Source: Archangium sp.
GTDB lineage: Bacteria > Myxococcota > Myxococcia > Myxococcales > Myxococcaceae
Assembly: GCA_016793585.1 (NCBI GenBank)
Contig: JAEUJR010001049.1
Coordinates: 1 to 8,113 of the forward strand
DNA: 8,113 bases
Direction: 5' to 3'
Part shown: in pieces, positions 6,617 through 8,113 of the stretch
Position numbering within the stretch: the stretch's first letter is position 1
How the letters are laid out: each line of letters begins with the position of its first letter
The notes under the pieces: generated by a model
What the model was told of the DNA's origin: nothing
The model's database searches: none
Seen by the model: only the letters and a program-made list of their open reading frames with translations
Made by a program: the position numbers and the translations under genes

Positions 6617-7459
6617 ATGCCACGCATGCGAACTCTCGGGGTGGTGCTGCGCGCCGGCGTGACGGTGCTGCTGTCTCTGGTCTCTGGCTGTGCGTCGGTC
6701 GGCAACGTGCAGCGCGCAGACACGGTGGGCAAAGGCAACGTGCAGGCGTCCATCGAGCCGGGCGTGCAGGCGGTCGGAGCCGGTGGAACGTTCGTGCCCT
6801 ACCCTCACCTCGATGGCTCGGTGCGCTACGGCGTGACCGAGAGCATCGACCTCGGCCTCCGCGCGGGCTGGTCGTTCCTCGAGGCGCAGGCGAAGTTCCT
6901 GCTGACGAAGCCGGGCGACCCGAAGCTGGCCGTCTCGATCGCGCCGACGTTCGGAGGCATCGCGCTCGGGCTGGGCTCTGCCTCGATTGGCTCCCTGCAC
7001 TTCGCGGCGCCGGTGCTCATCGGCATCAAGTTCGGCGCGAACGAGCTCGTGCTGGGGCCCCGGCTGCAGGGCTACTACGTGTTCGCGGGCAGCTCGAGCA
7101 CCAGCGGCGGCGGTGTGCTCGTGCTCGGGCCGGGCGCCACCGTTGGCGTCGCGCTCGGGCTCGGCGACCGCGTCACGCTGATGCCCGAGATTGGCTTCGC
7201 GGTGCCCCTCATCGGGTCGGTCTCGAGCATCGGCGGAGCGACGACCGGCGGCACCGGCCTCGGCGGGTTCCTCGGGCAGTTCAAGCTGGGCATCATGTTC
7301 GGCAAACAGCGCGGCCCCATCGAGGAGCAGCCCGTCGAAGAGCCGCCGCAGGAGCAGCCACGACGCTACGTGCCTCCGCCGCCGGACGGGTCGCAGCCGA
7401 ACAACCCACCGCCCCCGCCTCCAGCCGTGATGCCTCCGCCCGCGTTCCCGCAGCAGTGA
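6617..7459 (+). CDS. Lipoprotein with beta-barrel-like body and proline-rich C-terminal tail
   Basis: 280 residues from ATG 6617 (ATG 6626 would give 277). The signal peptide ends in lipobox LVSGC with Cys25; +2 is Ala, so outer-membrane sorting is expected. Residues ~45-228 are Gly-rich alternating strands ('YGVTESIDLGLRAGWSFLEAQAKFLL', 'NELVLGPRLQGYYVFAG', 'LGLGDRVTLMPEIGFAVPLI', 'GQFKLGIMFG'), the pattern of small outer-membrane barrels. Residues ~229-280 form an acidic then proline-rich tail (EEQPVEEPPQEQP, later PPPPPP), probably disordered. A protein that is lipidated and also barrel-like is uncommon; it could instead be a lipid-anchored beta-structure. It starts 52 bp after the preceding barrel gene, with no obvious Shine-Dalgarno, and probably shares its transcript. 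The open frame extends upstream of 6617, but that part overlaps the previous gene and is Arg-rich shadow sequence. Function is not recognised. Confidence 0.82.
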   Translation: MPRMRTLGVVLRAGVTVLLSLVSGCASVGNVQRADTVGKGNVQASIEPGVQAVGAGGTFVPYPHLDGSVRYGVTESIDLGLRAGWSFLEAQAKFLLTKPGDPKLAVSIAPTFGGIALGLGSASIGSLHFAAPVLIGIKFGANELVLGPRLQGYYVFAGSSSTSGGGVLVLGPGATVGVALGLGDRVTLMPEIGFAVPLIGSVSSIGGATTGGTGLGGFLGQFKLGIMFGKQRGPIEEQPVEEPPQEQPRRYVPPPPDGSQPNNPPPPPPAVMPPPAFPQQ

Positions 7460-7464
7460 CGACC

Positions 7465-7484
7465 GGCGTGATTCTGATCACGCC
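7465..7484. promoter_or_regulatory. Perfect inverted repeat with Crp/Fnr operator geometry
   Basis: GGCGTGAT (7465-7472), four bases TCTG, then ATCACGCC (7477-7484): perfect 8-bp arms. The core GTGAT-N4-ATCAC contains TGAT-N4-ATCA of the FNR consensus (TTGAT-N4-ATCAA) and equally GTGA-N6-TCAC of the CRP consensus. It sits between the lipoprotein stop and the ATG at 7536, 51 bp upstream of a Crp/Fnr-family gene, so autoregulation is the simplest reading; its centre would be near -41.5 if transcription starts around 7515. It could also form an RNA hairpin after the lipoprotein gene, but no T-run follows, so termination is less likely. A weaker TGAA-N6-TTCA lies at 7498-7511. Confidence 0.7.
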
Positions 7485-7535
7485 ACCAAATGGCCGCTGA
7501 ACTGCGATTCACGACGCGCGTGGTAGGCCGCTCCC

Positions 7536-8113
7536 ATGTTCGCGAGCCCCATCGAGTCGTGCGACCTCTGTGCGCTGGGAAAGAACGGCCCCTGCCTGTT
7601 TCGGCCGCGCGCGTTCAAGGCGGGCGCCGGCCTGTTGCACCAGGGCGAGGTGAACCGCAGCGTGCACTTCGTGAAGGACGGGGTGGTGGGCCTCACGGCG
7701 ACCGACGCGACGGGAGAAGAAGTGCTCTCGAGCGTGCGTGGGCCGAACACGGTGCTGGGTCTCGAGTCGTTGCAGGAACGGCCGGCGCCCTTCACGGTGA
7801 CGGCGCTCGAAGACACGACGGTGTGCTCGGCGAGCGCGCTGCAGGTGCGGCGCGAGACCGATCTCGACGCGACCTCGAGCCTGACGAGCTCGTTCCTCGG
7901 CCTGGTGCTGGCCGAACACGCGAACACGCAGCGTGACGCCGACCTGCGCGCGGGTCAGGCGAGAGCGCGCGTCGCCAAGTTCCTCGTGGCGGCGGCTCGG
8001 CTGGTGAAGCCCGGGCGGAAGGCGGCGTTCTCGAAGGCGCACGTGGCGGCGCTGCTCGGCATCAGGCCCGAGACGTTGTCGCGGTGTCTGCGCAAGCTGT
8101 CCGAAGAAGGGCT
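7536..8113 (+). CDS. FNR-type Crp/Fnr family transcriptional regulator with four cysteines (3' end outside window)
   Basis: 192 residues are visible; roughly the last tens of residues lie beyond the right edge. Cys9, Cys12 and Cys20 form C-X2-C-X7-C at the N-terminus, the spacing I associate with alphaproteobacterial FnrN/FnrL/FixK1-type proteins (E. coli FNR has C-X2-C-X5-C). Cys97 in 'TALEDTTVC' aligns with E. coli FNR Cys122 in 'QALETSMVC'. The set could hold an oxygen-labile [4Fe-4S] cluster. Residues ~26-105 form the effector beta-roll (HQGE 35-38, VKDGVVGL 46-53); the Arg-Ser pair CRP uses for cAMP is absent. A dimerisation helix spans ~110-140. The HTH begins ~165, and its recognition helix PETLSRCLRKL (178-188) keeps Glu179, Ser182 and Arg183, the FNR base-reading triad. 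FNR switches genes for low-oxygen life when the cluster assembles and the protein dimerises. ATG 7536 places the cysteines at the usual distance; a TAGG lies eight bases upstream. An inverted-repeat operator candidate precedes it. Other Cys-based redox or NO sensing is possible. Confidence 0.9.
   Translation, partial: MFASPIESCDLCALGKNGPCLFRPRAFKAGAGLLHQGEVNRSVHFVKDGVVGLTATDATGEEVLSSVRGPNTVLGLESLQERPAPFTVTALEDTTVCSASALQVRRETDLDATSSLTSSFLGLVLAEHANTQRDADLRAGQARARVAKFLVAAARLVKPGRKAAFSKAHVAALLGIRPETLSRCLRKLSEEG

Noticed and set aside
7465..7484. Intrinsic terminator for the lipoprotein gene
   Set aside because: The stem is perfect but is followed by ACCAAATGG rather than a T-run, and the position and core sequence fit a Crp/Fnr operator better.
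7498..7511. TGAA-N6-TTCA as a second Crp/Fnr site
   Set aside because: Only four-base arms and it lacks the GTGA/TTGAT core; mentioned under the operator but not strong enough to stand alone.

Overview
The window is dense, GC-rich DNA with strong G/C preference at third codon positions and eight-tenths or more of its length coding. Hanks-type serine/threonine kinase sequence with the phrase 'DVSPQ', FecR-domain lipoproteins, several secreted or outer-membrane proteins of unknown role and a secreted Kelch-repeat protein together suggest a myxobacterium or relative (Myxococcota). This is an inference from gene content and style; no rRNA or other phylogenetic marker is present.

Layout: two divergent gene sets leave a gap of about 100 bp at 4317-4419. 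Leftward (minus strand): an outer-membrane beta-barrel fused to three carboxypeptidase-regulatory-like beta-sandwich repeats (2808-4316), a FecR-type lipoprotein whose start codon overlaps the barrel gene's stop codon by 4 bp (913-2811), and, 49 bp later, a serine/threonine protein kinase that runs off the left edge (1-863). Rightward (plus strand): a secreted seven-bladed Kelch propeller (4420-5562), a Pro/Thr-rich protein with a C-terminal beta-barrel (5644-6564), a lipoprotein with beta-barrel-like sequence and a proline-rich tail (6617-7459), and an FNR-type regulator that runs off the right edge (7536-8113).

How they may work together: the leftward genes look like one transcription unit that puts a barrel with exposed or periplasmic beta-sandwiches, a periplasm-facing FecR lipoprotein and a cytoplasmic kinase under common control, possibly an envelope-sensing chain. 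The kinase is odd: its first 150 residues are a degenerate kinase C-lobe with no N-lobe, followed by the start of a normal kinase domain. The rightward genes encode three cell-surface proteins of unknown role. The last gene has the four cysteines expected of an oxygen-sensing [4Fe-4S] FNR protein, an FNR-like recognition helix, and a perfect 8+8 bp inverted repeat with Crp/Fnr geometry 51 bp upstream of its start.

No tRNA, rRNA, insertion sequence, CRISPR array or convincing intrinsic terminator was found. The longest gene-free stretch is the 103-bp divergent region.
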